A DNA stretch of 34,896 nt from Sphingopyxis sp. MSC1_008 (GTDB taxonomy: Bacteria; Pseudomonadota; Alphaproteobacteria; Sphingomonadales; Sphingomonadaceae), in contig NZ_JALPRD010000022.1 of assembly GCF_023197165.1 (NCBI RefSeq), positions 1-34,896 on the forward strand. Reading direction: 5' to 3'. The notes below the pieces were generated by a model. It searched no databases and was not told where the DNA came from. It saw only the letters and a program-made list of their open reading frames with translations. The stretch's first letter is position 1, and each line of letters begins with the position of its first letter. Shown in pieces: positions 7,969 through 16,689 of the stretch. The translations under genes and the position numbers were made by a program.

Positions 7969-8619
7969 CTAGCGCGGCGGCTCGCATCCATCGCCAAATA
8001 GTCCACTGGCGCGGGGCATACGGGCAGTTTTGGCCAGCGGAGCGGGGAGGGCGCGCATCACGAATTTGATTTCGGCCGTCAGATATTCTGGTGACGCTCC
8101 CGATTTGGCACGGAGCGCCATCCCGCAACAATGGGTAATGACGAAGGCTGCCATCGCCCGGCAGTCGATGCCGGCTGGGAGCTCACCAGCAGCGCTCGCC
8201 CGCGAGAACCGCCCCGCCAGTCTGTTCTCGTAAATGTCGATGCGCTCCGACAACAGCTTGCGGATGGCTTCATCTTCGGGCGAGCTCGCAGGCGCGCCAT
8301 GGATGAGTAGGGATCCGGGGGGCGTCGATGGCCCGGCGCATGCGCGCACCGTTCCTTCCAGCAAGCGCTGGACAACGAGCCCGACGGGGTGCGTCGCTAG
8401 CGCGTCATCGACAAAATCGAGATAGATATTCTCGAAATGCTCGACGACGCGCGCGAACAGTTGCTCCTTATTGCCGAACGCGCGGTAGAGGCTGGGCCTG
8501 GCAATGCCCATCGCCTCGGTCAGGTCGTCGAGGCTTGTCCCGGCATAGCCTTTTTCCCAAAACTCCCGCGTCGCACGGTCGAGGGCTTCGGTCAGATCAA
8601 AATTTCGGGTTCTGCCCAT
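7969..8619 (-). CDS. TetR/AcrR family transcriptional regulator
   Basis: This 216-residue repressor has an N-terminal TetR helix-turn-helix: FWEKGYAGTSLDDLTEAMG followed by IARPSLYRAFGNKEQLF, about residues 20-55. The C-terminal ligand and dimer domain is poorly conserved, as usual; the segment SLLIHGAPASSPEDEAIRKLL resembles regulators of oxidoreductase or efflux genes. No target gene is obvious: upstream on the opposite strand lie 772 bp without a recognised gene. The regulated partner may have been lost or may lie elsewhere. The start ATG at 8619 gives the standard length of the family. Confidence 0.85.
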   Translation of the reverse strand: MGRTRNFDLTEALDRATREFWEKGYAGTSLDDLTEAMGIARPSLYRAFGNKEQLFARVVEHFENIYLDFVDDALATHPVGLVVQRLLEGTVRACAGPSTPPGSLLIHGAPASSPEDEAIRKLLSERIDIYENRLAGRFSRASAAGELPAGIDCRAMAAFVITHCCGMALRAKSGASPEYLTAEIKFVMRALPAPLAKTARMPRASGLFGDGCEPPR

Positions 8620-9391
8620 GAGGTTCCATCATTCTCTTCATGCTCGCTCGGCCATGGCACAGCTGATGCAGATCCTACACGCGGAGCTGGCGTGCAAAAG
8701 CAGTCAACACCGGTCCTCGCCGGGTTTTGCTAAAACTTCCGACAAATGGAAGACGTTCACAAAATCCGAACGACCGGTCATGGCGGCGGCATTCTCCAGG
8801 CAATGCGTTCCAAAATGCGCCCCGCCGAAGCGGGGCGAGGAGAGGGTTCCAAGGATCCTCGTGGCCCAGTCGCTTGTCAGGAAAGCGGTTGAGCGAAGAG
8901 GCAGTGAAGAAACGCGCGGCTTCACGCGCCGTTCCTTTGCGCACGCAGCGAGATTGCTTAAGCCGCGGACCGCGCCGCTTGGAGGTCATGTTCGCTTGCC
9001 TGCTCTCGTAGCGAGCGATCACGAAGCGACCGCCCGATCAAACGATCACCTTAAACTTTCATCCGTCGTTGGCCCGGCCCACCCCGATCGCAGGCTCTCC
9101 CAGCGAGGCAGTTGTTCCGCCCCGCCGCGCGCGCCGCGCGCGTCACCATGCCGCAGTGCGCAGCGGACAAGCGGCTTCGCTTTAGCCCCCGAACGCCTCG
9201 CAAAGGACAGGCTGAGCCGGCAGATGGCCGTACCGCTCCTTGTCGGACAGCGCATGATTTTTCTGGCGTGCGCATCATTGTTCTTGATCGATGTTAAGGT
9301 CGGCGGAGATTCCGGTCTAAGCCGCACGCGGCAGCGCAACCCCGACCCTGTCAGAGCGTCTGATTACCATATTCCCCAACGGAGCATAATC
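8620..9391. other. 772-bp stretch without a recognised gene
   Basis: Neither strand shows a frame with a convincing start and family pattern. The stretch contains one copy of a dispersed hairpin repeat (8802-8861) and a GC-rich simple segment around 9120-9145. A weak EcfG-like pair (GCAAC-N16-CGTC, ending at 9360) lies 31 bases before the gene at 9392, too far from consensus to call. Confidence 0.4.
8802..8861. repeat. Dispersed hairpin repeat, copy 1
   Basis: A 60-bp segment matches 27427-27485 closely. It carries an 8-bp perfect stem (CGCCCCGC / GCGGGGCG, loop CGAA, 8818-8837) followed by the shared tail GAGGGTTCCAAGGATCCTCG. Two copies in unrelated intergenic contexts suggest a genome-wide REP-like family. 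Confidence 0.75.
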
Positions 9392-9655
9392 ATGGCAAAC
9401 GGACAAAATGGCCGGCAGGATGGCCCAAGCGACGCGGATCGGCGCGGCTCGGGTCAGGGCGGCGGCGAACGTCAGCAGGCTCCCACGCATGCCGCACAGA
9501 TCCAGCAGGATCGCGGCATGCAGAAGCAGGATCTGGATCTGAAGCCCGCCGATCACACAAGCGGCGCGCAGAACAATTCCGAGCAAAATCATAGCCAGCC
9601 AAAGGAGCAGGAAGCCGAGCGCCGCGTTGCAGGCGAGAACCGCGACGCAGGCTGA
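9392..9655 (+). CDS. Hydrophilic, probably disordered protein (87 aa)
   Basis: The ATG at 9392 follows GGAG by seven bases. The product begins MANGQNGRQDGPSDADRRGSG and is very rich in Gln, Asn, Gly, Asp and Lys, with almost no hydrophobic residues, so it is predicted to be intrinsically disordered. This composition recalls stress-protective hydrophilins, but no family motif is present and that role is inference. It is followed 35 bp later by a good intrinsic terminator, which supports it being a real monocistronic gene. Confidence 0.65.
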   Translation: MANGQNGRQDGPSDADRRGSGQGGGERQQAPTHAAQIQQDRGMQKQDLDLKPADHTSGAQNNSEQNHSQPKEQEAERRVAGENRDAG

Positions 9656-9690
9656 CATATCGAACACCCACGGCGTCTCCTTCGCCGGTA

Positions 9691-9725
9691 ACCGGGCCGC
9701 GCACTCCCACGCGGCTCGGTTTTTA
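9691..9725 (+). terminator. Intrinsic terminator
   Basis: CCGGGCCGCG and CGCGGCTCGG form a 10-bp stem with one G-U pair around a 7-base loop, followed directly by TTTTT. It ends the gene at 9392-9655. Confidence 0.8.
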
Positions 9726-9843
9726 TCGTCGCTAAACCGCCGACGCGCTGCATCTTGCTATAGTGGATCAGCTTTGCCCACGATCGATTGGCCATGCCGG
9801 CCGCGGTGCAGCATGAAGGCGTCGGAGCAATCGGAGACCGACG

Positions 9844-10050
9844 TTGCCAAACTATCTTCTACGCTACCGGCAAACCAATGCGGCGGAATACCAGGACCAC
9901 AGCTTCGAAGCGCCGAGTTCAGCTGCCGCCTTCCTCGTCGCGCAGGAACGACCACCATTTCGGTCCGCGACCCTGTTCCAAGACGGAAAACCTCTGTGCC
10001 GTCTCGGCGCGGACGGTCCCGGTTATGAACGGTGCTGGATCCTGATCTGA
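9844..10050 (+). CDS. Hypothetical protein (68 aa)
   Basis: A TTG start at 9844 with GGAG seven bases upstream gives MPNYLLRYRQTNAAEYQDHS. The C-terminal half has a regular pattern (ATLFQDGKPLCRLG, then YERCWILI) that looks like a folded small domain rather than chance reading. A longer frame on the same strand from 9788 lacks such a pattern. I do not recognise a family. It lies between the terminator of the preceding gene and the mfd paralogue, 236 bp upstream of the latter. Confidence 0.5.
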   Translation: MPNYLLRYRQTNAAEYQDHSFEAPSSAAAFLVAQERPPFRSATLFQDGKPLCRLGADGPGYERCWILI

Positions 10051-10285
10051 CGCGTGTTGCAAGAAACTCCACCGCTTTTGGCGCGGCGCCTAACGATCAA
10101 TGCTGATGAGCGATATCGTGACGAAAAAAAATAGCGCGCGGCGGAACGGCCGTCGTCATCGGGCGATATGCAATGATGACCTATCCCAAATCTCACGGAC
10201 TTCAGGAAGCGCCAGGGTGGCGACGGACGCGGTGCGCAGCTGCGGACGGCCGAGCCTATGTCGCCGTTGAAACCCTATTGATGGC

Positions 10286-13200
10286 ATGAGCGTATCGTCT
10301 CGTGCTGCAGCGGCACGCCAATCCGCCGCCGCGCCCGCCGATCGGTCTTTGAACCTTGGCGACAATGTTATCGCCGCAATCGCTTGCTTGATCCACGATG
10401 AACTGGCGAAGAGAGATGTCCTCTTCCTTGCTGACGACGACCGCCAGGCCGAGGCGCTGGCACGGGCGCTAGAGGCGCTCGGCCCGGCGGGCACGGTCGT
10501 CCATATTCCCGCGAGCGATGCGCTGCCGGGCGAGAAGGCGCCTGCCTCGCCCGCCAATATCGGGCAGCGCGTCGCAGCGCTTCGCCTGCTTCGCCAAGCC
10601 GTTGCCGTGAAAGAGATGCGCATTTGCTGCTTGGCAAGCGGCGAAGCCGCGGCCCAACCCTATCCGCCGCCGAAAGCCTTCGCCGCCGCGCCGCCGGTAA
10701 TGCGCGTCGGTGATACGGTTGAAATCGCGGCGTTCGCCGCGACGATCGAGGCGCTCGGATATCAAGCCGACGAACGCGTCGACGAGCCGGGCGAAGTCGC
10801 GATCCGGGGGAATGTCATCGATCTGTTTCCCGCCGATGCGGGCGCGCCCGTCCGCATCGAACTGAGCGACGACCGAATTGCCGCGATCCGCGCGTTCGAC
10901 GCAGTAACGCAGCTTATGACCGGAGACCTTGAAACGATCGCGATCGGACGCGCAAATGAACCGCCACGCGATCCGCCAACGTCGCTTCTCGATCATTTGC
11001 GTTCGGGGCTCGTCATCGCGGCGCCGAAGGCCGATGCGCGGCGCAGGCGATATATCGCTTTGGCCGAGGACGCCGCCGCCACGCCCGATGGCACCCCCGA
11101 GGCGATCGGCGACACGCACTGGCAGAAAGCTCTGTCGCGGTGGAAGGTCGTGGCGGATGACGCTGCAGGCCATGCGGCGATACCGCGGTTCGCCGAAGCG
11201 CGCTCGCCGCTCGCCGCGCTCGCGCGGTTTGCAGGTCCATTGATCGAGAACCGCATAGTCTTGCTGATCGGCTCCGAGCGGGATCTGCGTTTCTTGCGCC
11301 CCAGGATCGCGAAGCGGCTAGGTATCTCGATCGAACCGGCTTCGACTTTAGCCGAAGCACGCGCGCGGGGGGCGGGTGGCGCGGCCTCGTTGATCGTGCC
11401 GGCGGACCGCGGCTTCATCGGAGCGGACTTGCTCGTCGTCGCCGCGGGCGATTTGCTGGGTAGCCGCGCCATCGTCGATCGCGACGACGCCCGGCGAGCG
11501 AGCCCAGCGGTGGGCGAGGCGGCTGACCTGCGCGTCGGCGATCTGGTCATCCATGAGGATCACGGCGTCGCGCGGGTCGAAGGCCTCGAGCCGGCGCCTG
11601 GCACGGAAGGTGAGATGATTGTCCTGGGCTTTTCGGGCGGGGCGCGGCGCCTCGTTGCAGCGTCCGACGCCGGCCTGCTCTGGCGCTACGGCGCCGATGG
11701 AGAGGCGATCGCGCTCGACAGGCTTGACGGAAGTAGCTGGCAGAAGCGTCGCGCCAGCGTTAGCGCGGCGGTCGACGAGATCGCCGCCGCCCTCACAAAA
11801 CTCGCGGCCGAGCGCGAGCGGATCGAAGCGCCCGTGCTCGATCCGAACGCGGCCCGCTTCGAACGCTTTGTCGCCGGCTTTGCATTCAACGAAACCGCCG
11901 ATCAGGCGAGGGCCTTCGCCGCCGTCCGTGACGATCTCGCGAGCGGCAAGCCGATGGACCGGCTCGTGATCGGCGACGTCGGCTTCGGGAAGACTGAGGT
12001 TGCACTCCGCGCTGCGGCAATCGCCGCGATCGCGGGATCCCAGGTGATCGTAGCAGCGCCGACCACCGTGCTAATGCGCCAGCATCTCGCGCTCTTCGCC
12101 AAACGTTTCGAGCCGATCGGCATCACGGTGGCAGGCCTGTCGCGGCTATCGAGCGCCGCCGAGAAAAAGGTCGTCAAACAGGGATTGGCCGACGGAACGA
12201 TCGACATCGTCGTCGGGACGGGCGCCGTCATGGGCAAGTCGATTTCCTATCAACGGCTGGGCCTTGTGATCATCGACGAGGAGCAGAAGTTTGGAGCCGC
12301 CGACAAGGCGCGGCTCCGCCAGAATCCCTCGGTCCATCAACTCGCGATGAGCGCGACCCCGATCCCGCGAACGCTGCAGATGGCGATGACCGGCCTTCGC
12401 CAGCTCTCGGTGATTGCGACACCGCCCGCGCGGCGTCAACCCGTGCGAACCAGTCTTGGCCAGTTTGATGCGCCCCGGATCCGCACACTGTTGCTGCGCG
12501 AGCATGCACGCCGCGGACAAAGCTTCGTTGTCGTGCCGCGGATCGAAGACATGGCAGGAGTTGCCGACCGGCTTCGCCGCGCAGTGCCCGAGCTCGAGAT
12601 CGCCGAGGTTCATGGCAAGGTGCCGGCCAAGGATGCGGACGCCATCATGGTCGACTTCGCGGGGGGCAAGGGCGACATTCTTCTCGCGACCAATATCATT
12701 GAAGCCGGGCTCGATATTCCCCGCGCCAACACGATGATTGTCTGGCACGCCGATCGCTTCGGGCTCGCGCAATTGCACCAACTTCGCGGCCGCGTCGGCC
12801 GCGGTGCGCGGCGCGGGCAGATGCTGCTTCTCACGGAGCAAAATGCAGCCATCGCCGAGCCGACATGGAAAAGGCTGCGCACCCTCGCGGCGCTCGATCA
12901 GCTCGGCGCCGGTTTTGAGGTGAGCGCGAGCGACCTCGACGCGCGCGGCAGCGGCGACCTCCTCGGCGACGAGCAGTCAGGACATCGGGCGCTCGTCGGT
13001 GCCGATCTCTATCAGCATCTCCTCTGTCAGGCGCTGGCGCAATCGCGCGGCGACGCCGACGAGGACTGGGGTCCACAGATACATCTCGGCGAGGAAGGGA
13101 TTATCCCGCTCGCCTGGGTTCCCGAGATCGACGTGCGGCTGCCGCTCTATTTGCGACTGGCGCGGCTGAGATCCGACCCCGAGCTCGTTGCCTTTGAGGC

Positions 13201-13465
13201 GGAACTCGCGGACCGGTTCGGGCCGATCCCGCCCGAAGCCGAGAGACTTCTCGAACAAGGGCGTTTGCGCCTGTTGGCGCGTGCGGCCCGGATTGTGAAG
13301 ATCGACGCCGGCCCGGCAGCGATCGCGCTTACGCCGCGGGACGATTTTGCCGGAGACCTCGCTGCGCTCGGGTGTGAACAGAAGGAGGAGCGCTGGATTT
13401 TGAAAGGCGCTTTCACCGATCGCGCCGCGGCCGCAAGGCAGATGCTGGAAGCCTTGCTCGCCTGA
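10286..13465 (+). CDS. mfd: Mfd-like transcription-repair coupling factor paralogue
   Basis: This 1059-residue superfamily-2 translocase has the Mfd domain order. An N-terminal UvrB-like part includes DEPGEVAIRGNVIDLFPADAG, typical of Mfd/UvrB. A CarD-like RNA-polymerase-interaction domain begins near residue 413 (LRVGDLVIHEDHGVARVEG). The motor has Walker A GDVGFGKT (563-570), DEEQKFG (664-670), SATPIPRT and LRGRVGRG. A TRCF C-terminal domain follows. Canonical Mfd has about 1150 residues; this one is shorter, mostly in the N-terminal half. Mfd removes stalled RNA polymerase and recruits UvrA. The neighbourhood is not that of the usual housekeeping gene, so I infer a second copy. The ATG lacks a clear ribosome-binding site and overlaps the stop of a possible 37-codon leader frame (10176-10289). 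Confidence 0.88.
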   Translation: MSVSSRAAAARQSAAAPADRSLNLGDNVIAAIACLIHDELAKRDVLFLADDDRQAEALARALEALGPAGTVVHIPASDALPGEKAPASPANIGQRVAALRLLRQAVAVKEMRICCLASGEAAAQPYPPPKAFAAAPPVMRVGDTVEIAAFAATIEALGYQADERVDEPGEVAIRGNVIDLFPADAGAPVRIELSDDRIAAIRAFDAVTQLMTGDLETIAIGRANEPPRDPPTSLLDHLRSGLVIAAPKADARRRRYIALAEDAAATPDGTPEAIGDTHWQKALSRWKVVADDAAGHAAIPRFAEARSPLAALARFAGPLIENRIVLLIGSERDLRFLRPRIAKRLGISIEPASTLAEARARGAGGAASLIVPADRGFIGADLLVVAAGDLLGSRAIVDRDDARRASPAVGEAADLRVGDLVIHEDHGVARVEGLEPAPGTEGEMIVLGFSGGARRLVAASDAGLLWRYGADGEAIALDRLDGSSWQKRRASVSAAVDEIAAALTKLAAERERIEAPVLDPNAARFERFVAGFAFNETADQARAFAAVRDDLASGKPMDRLVIGDVGFGKTEVALRAAAIAAIAGSQVIVAAPTTVLMRQHLALFAKRFEPIGITVAGLSRLSSAAEKKVVKQGLADGTIDIVVGTGAVMGKSISYQRLGLVIIDEEQKFGAADKARLRQNPSVHQLAMSATPIPRTLQMAMTGLRQLSVIATPPARRQPVRTSLGQFDAPRIRTLLLREHARRGQSFVVVPRIEDMAGVADRLRRAVPELEIAEVHGKVPAKDADAIMVDFAGGKGDILLATNIIEAGLDIPRANTMIVWHADRFGLAQLHQLRGRVGRGARRGQMLLLTEQNAAIAEPTWKRLRTLAALDQLGAGFEVSASDLDARGSGDLLGDEQSGHRALVGADLYQHLLCQALAQSRGDADEDWGPQIHLGEEGIIPLAWVPEIDVRLPLYLRLARLRSDPELVAFEAELADRFGPIPPEAERLLEQGRLRLLARAARIVKIDAGPAAIALTPRDDFAGDLAALGCEQKEERWILKGAFTDRAAAARQMLEALLA

Positions 13466-13516
13466 TCGGTGCGGCACGAGAGGGGTTGCCGCTCGCGACC
13501 GACGCGTAAGCGCTTC

Positions 13517-14509
13517 TCATCCGCTCCGGTCGATCACGACGCCGACCGCTGCGATCCGCTCGACCGAAGCATATTCGGGCTTACTGAGCTCATTGCCGAA
13601 AATGTCCGGCTCGATTTCGCGATAATCGATAGCGATTTCGGCGCCAAATGCCTCTTCCACCAAGGCTGTCTTAAGAACGTCACGCCCCTCGATGACCGCG
13701 CTCCCGCTATGCATGACGAGACGGCCGCCCGGGGCAAGTAACGCGGCTCCTTCGCGCAGCCAGTCGAGCGAAAGGCGCGCGCCGTGGAGATCACCGCCAT
13801 CGCGATAAATACGATGCTCGCGGTCGAGCATGAAGGGCGGGTGACTGACGATCCATGCGAAGCGCGAGTCAGCGAACTCGGCCGGACGGCTCGCTTTCAC
13901 CACCTGATGGGCCACGCCGGCGTGTTCGGCGTTGATCGAAGCGAGGTATAGCGCCACGGGGTTGATGTCCGCGATGGTTAGCAACGACCCCGGTGCCCGG
14001 CGCGCCGCGACGATACCGCCCACCCCCGCGCCGGCACCATAGTCGAGAATCGTGCGCGGACTCTCGGGCATGTTCGCGAGAATGAACTGTGCAAAGCGGT
14101 AGCTGTCGGGCCCGAGAAACACCGCATCCTGCTGACGCGTGGGGTAGGGCGAGTGCCAGAATAGCGCGCCCTCGACGCGCGAAGCGCGCAGCAACGGCCG
14201 GAGCAGGCCGCCCTCTTCCGGACTTAGCGCTCCGGCACCGAGCAAGCCGGCCTCGATCTCTGGATCTAGAACCCCAGGCTCGATCGGCAGACTCCAGCCG
14301 AGCAGGTCAACGAGATTGCGTGCTTGCAGCCTGTCGGCGCGCGCCATCTGTCGCCGCTGCGTCGCCGGCGTCGGCGCCAGAAAATCATAGCCCGCCGCGT
14401 CGAGCATGGCCAGCAGCGCCAGTAGGCGCGCGCGGCCTTCGCCGGGCGCCCCGGTATCGGGCGCAAAACGCGGTGCGGCAGGTGCGGTGATCGCTTCGCT
14501 ATCGTCCAT
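13517..14509 (-). CDS. Class I SAM-dependent methyltransferase (MTS/RsmC-PrmC-like)
   Basis: The 330-residue protein has a helical N-terminal region and a C-terminal Rossmann methyltransferase domain. Motif I is ILDYGAGAGVGG, motif II ends in LTIADINPVAL, and the substrate motif that is normally NPPF/Y reads VSHPPFMLD. That pattern places it near the MTS group, which methylates the exocyclic amine of bases or a glutamine amide; the Asn-to-Ser change leaves the substrate open. GGAAGGA precedes the ATG at 14509. It converges on the mfd-like gene, with 51 bp between the stop codons. The assignment to methyltransferase is secure; rRNA, DNA or protein as target cannot be told from this sequence. 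Confidence 0.8.
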   Translation of the reverse strand: MDDSEAITAPAAPRFAPDTGAPGEGRARLLALLAMLDAAGYDFLAPTPATQRRQMARADRLQARNLVDLLGWSLPIEPGVLDPEIEAGLLGAGALSPEEGGLLRPLLRASRVEGALFWHSPYPTRQQDAVFLGPDSYRFAQFILANMPESPRTILDYGAGAGVGGIVAARRAPGSLLTIADINPVALYLASINAEHAGVAHQVVKASRPAEFADSRFAWIVSHPPFMLDREHRIYRDGGDLHGARLSLDWLREGAALLAPGGRLVMHSGSAVIEGRDVLKTALVEEAFGAEIAIDYREIEPDIFGNELSKPEYASVERIAAVGVVIDRSG

Positions 14510-14725
14510 ATTCGTCCTTCCTCAAATGAGGATGAGACGGGCGTCGTCGCCGAGGGTTGCCGGGACCTGATCTGGATCAACAAGCTGGCGGAACGCTGGC
14601 GGACGGATCACCGATCGGTAAATGCATGTGAGTCCGATGCCTGGCCTTCGCTTCCAAGATCGTCAGCTGAGCCGTCTCCCGCTTTACGCGTCGACCGGGA
14701 AGCTTGATCGGGATTAAGAAGTTCG

Positions 14726-14750
14726 GGAGCAGCCGGTGCCGCCCCCCGTT
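14726..14750 (+). promoter_or_regulatory. Possible EcfG-like promoter (GGAGC-N16-CGTT)
   Basis: GGAGC at 14726-14730 and CGTT at 14747-14750 are separated by 16 bases and face the small membrane protein gene at 14794. This has the same single mismatch as the site at 7736-7760. Confidence 0.3.
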
Positions 14751-14793
14751 CGTTGAACGACGCAGAATGTTCTTACAGCTTGCGGAGACGCCG

Positions 14794-14964
14794 ATGCTCA
14801 AGGCCGCCATTCTTCTCGCAATCGTCGCAATCATCGCCGGCATTATCGGCTTCAGCAGCTATGGCAGCGCCGAAGCCGCCAATTTGCGTCTGTTATCCTA
14901 TTGCGCTGCGGGCGCTGCGATCGCCGCGGCCTTCATCGGTTACGCGCAGCGGCGGGCGCCATGA
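14794..14964 (+). CDS. Small two-helix membrane protein, DUF1328-like
   Basis: The 56-residue product, MLKAAILLAIVAIIAGIIGF at the start, has two predicted membrane helices joined by a short SSYGSAEAANLR turn and ends YAQRRAP. The start resembles DUF1328 (YtjA-like) small stress-linked membrane proteins. The protein at 20127-20396 is a clear paralogue (MLRLAMIFAVAAISSAAPGF, ending in IGSVMRR). GGAG precedes the ATG at 14794. Its stop overlaps the ATG of the nuoD pseudogene (ATGA), so the two were once coupled. A possible EcfG-like site lies 44 bp upstream. Confidence 0.65.
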   Translation: MLKAAILLAIVAIIAGIIGFSSYGSAEAANLRLLSYCAAGAAIAAAFIGYAQRRAP

Positions 14965-16201
14965 ACGATCACGGCGGCGCGCGGAGCCGACCATCGATTT
15001 CGATGGAATATGAAGGCGCGGAACCGGCTACGCCGGGTGACGGTGAGATACGCAATTATTCCATCAATTTCGGGCCGCAGCATCCTGCGGCGCACGGCGT
15101 CCTTCGTCTCGTCCTCGAACTCGACGGCGAGATCGTCGAGCGCGTCGATCAGCATATCGGCTTTCTGCATCGCGGCACCGAGAAGTTCATAGAGTATAAG
15201 CCCTATCTCCAGACCATCCCCTATTTCGACCGGCTCGATTATTGCTCGCCGATGTGCATGGAGCACAGTTATGTGCTCGCGATCGAAAAACTGCTCGATC
15301 TCGCGGTCCCCGAGCGGGGTCAATATCTTCGTGTGCTTTTCGCCGAGCTGACGCGCATCAAGAACCATCTGCTGAACCTCGGGAGCCACATCATGGATGT
15401 CGGGGCGATGTCGCCCAATCTCTGGCTCTTCGAGATACGCGAAGAGATTATGAATTTCTATGAGCGGGTTTCGGGCGCGCGCATGCACGCCAATTATTTC
15501 CGCGTCGGCGGTGTCAACCTCGACGCTCCGCCCGATCTTCTGTCCGACCTCTCGGACTGGCTCGGCACCTTTCCGCAGAAATTCGAGGACTCGATCGCGC
15601 TCGTCGCCGACAATCGTATCTTCAAGTCGCGCAACGTCGACATCGGAGCGGTCGACAAGGACAATGCGCTCGCCTGGGGTTTCTCTGGACCGATGCTCCG
15701 CGCCTCGGGGGTGCCCTGGGATCTTCGCAAATCTCAGCCCTATGATGCATGGACTTCGACATTCCCGTTGGCACCAAGGGCGATTGCTACGACCGATTCA
15801 TGGTCCGCGTCGAGGAAGTCCGCCAGTCGGCGCGGATCATGCGCCAGTGCCTCGATCAGCTACCGGCGGGCGCCGTCATCACCGACGATCACAAGGTCGC
15901 GCCGCCACTGCGCGCGGAGATGAAGCTGTCGATGGAAGCGCTCATCCATCACTTCAAGCTCTACACCGAAGGCTTTCATGTTCCCGCGGGTGAAGTCTAT
16001 GTGGCGACCGAAAGTCCAAAGGGCGAATTCGGCGTCTATCTGATCGCCGACGGTTCGAACAAGGCGTATCGCTGCAAGATCCGGCCGACGGGATTTAGCC
16101 ATCTCCAGGCGATCGACATGATGTCGCGCGGTCATATGCTCGCAGATGTCACGGCCATCCTTGGATCGCTCGACATTGTCTTTGGCGAGGTCGATCGCTA
16201 A
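14961..16201 (+). pseudogene. nuoD: Frameshifted NADH-quinone oxidoreductase subunit D (nuoD)
   Basis: The first frame (14961 to about 15746) encodes the N-terminal two thirds of NuoD: INFGPQHPAAHGVLR, HRGTEKFIEYKPYLQ, YFDRLDYCSPM and WDLRKSQPYD. The rest continues in another frame from 15749 (MDFDIPVGTKGDCYDRF) to the family's usual end, DIVFGEVDR, at 16201. In intact alphaproteobacterial NuoD about four residues lie between QPYD and MDFD; here there are only two bases (15747-15748), so a deletion of about 10 bp best explains the shift. The rest is well conserved, implying a recent lesion or an assembly error. NuoD is the quinone-site subunit of complex I; no other nuo gene adjoins it, so it is an orphan copy. 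The second fragment has an ATG but no ribosome-binding site. Confidence 0.85.
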
Positions 16202-16214
16202 GTAACGGTACCGA

Positions 16215-16388
16215 TCAGGAGGCCCCCTCGCTCGCCTTTTGTGCCGCATCCTCTTCCTCGCGGCGTATGCGCGTCGCCTCCTCGGTCCGCCGCTTCTCGG
16301 CGGCTGAACGCCGGTTGTGAAGCATCGCCCACGCAAGTACCAGTGCGAAAGCGACCGGTCCCACGACCGTCATCAATCCCCATTCCAT
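16215..16388 (-). CDS. Small single-pass membrane protein with charged tail (57 aa)
   Basis: The frame starts MEWGLMTVVGPVAFALVLAW, one membrane helix spanning about residues 5-22, followed by a strongly charged helical tail (SAAEKRRTEEATRIRREEED) and the end AQKASEGAS. AGGAG lies seven bases before the ATG at 16388, an ideal site. An overlapping frame starting four bases upstream (16392) gives an unstructured product and is rejected. No family is recognised. It converges with nuoD, with 13 bp between the stop codons. The hydrophobic-then-coiled layout and the strong ribosome-binding site make it a likely real gene. Confidence 0.6.
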   Translation of the reverse strand: MEWGLMTVVGPVAFALVLAWAMLHNRRSAAEKRRTEEATRIRREEEDAAQKASEGAS

Positions 16389-16689
16389 TCATCTACTCCT
16401 TCCATCACGGCTTGCGGTGCGATTGTCAGCGCCGCAGCTGGTCGTCGGTATCCGCTTAGCCGACCGCGGCTCACTGGACTGACGGCGAGCCACCCGCCTG
16501 CAATGGGGAAAGGCGCAGGCCGGCGGGATGTTGCGAACAATGATCCAGGTTATCGACTTGGATTGCTCTTTTGACCGCCTCGGCAGTTTTTTGCTGATCT
16601 GGGTTTCTCTTCGGCTCGAACCGCGGCGGCGGAGGGAACAGAGCTGTCACCCGGCGGTTCGCGCTCGAGACACGCAACGGAGAAATCGC
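16389..16689. other. 301-bp intergenic stretch
   Basis: No gene is seen. GGAAC at 16638-16642 is followed 16 bases later by GGTT rather than CGTT, so I do not call an EcfG promoter. A T-rich patch (16587-16592) lies about 100 bp before the alcohol dehydrogenase gene. Confidence 0.4.
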
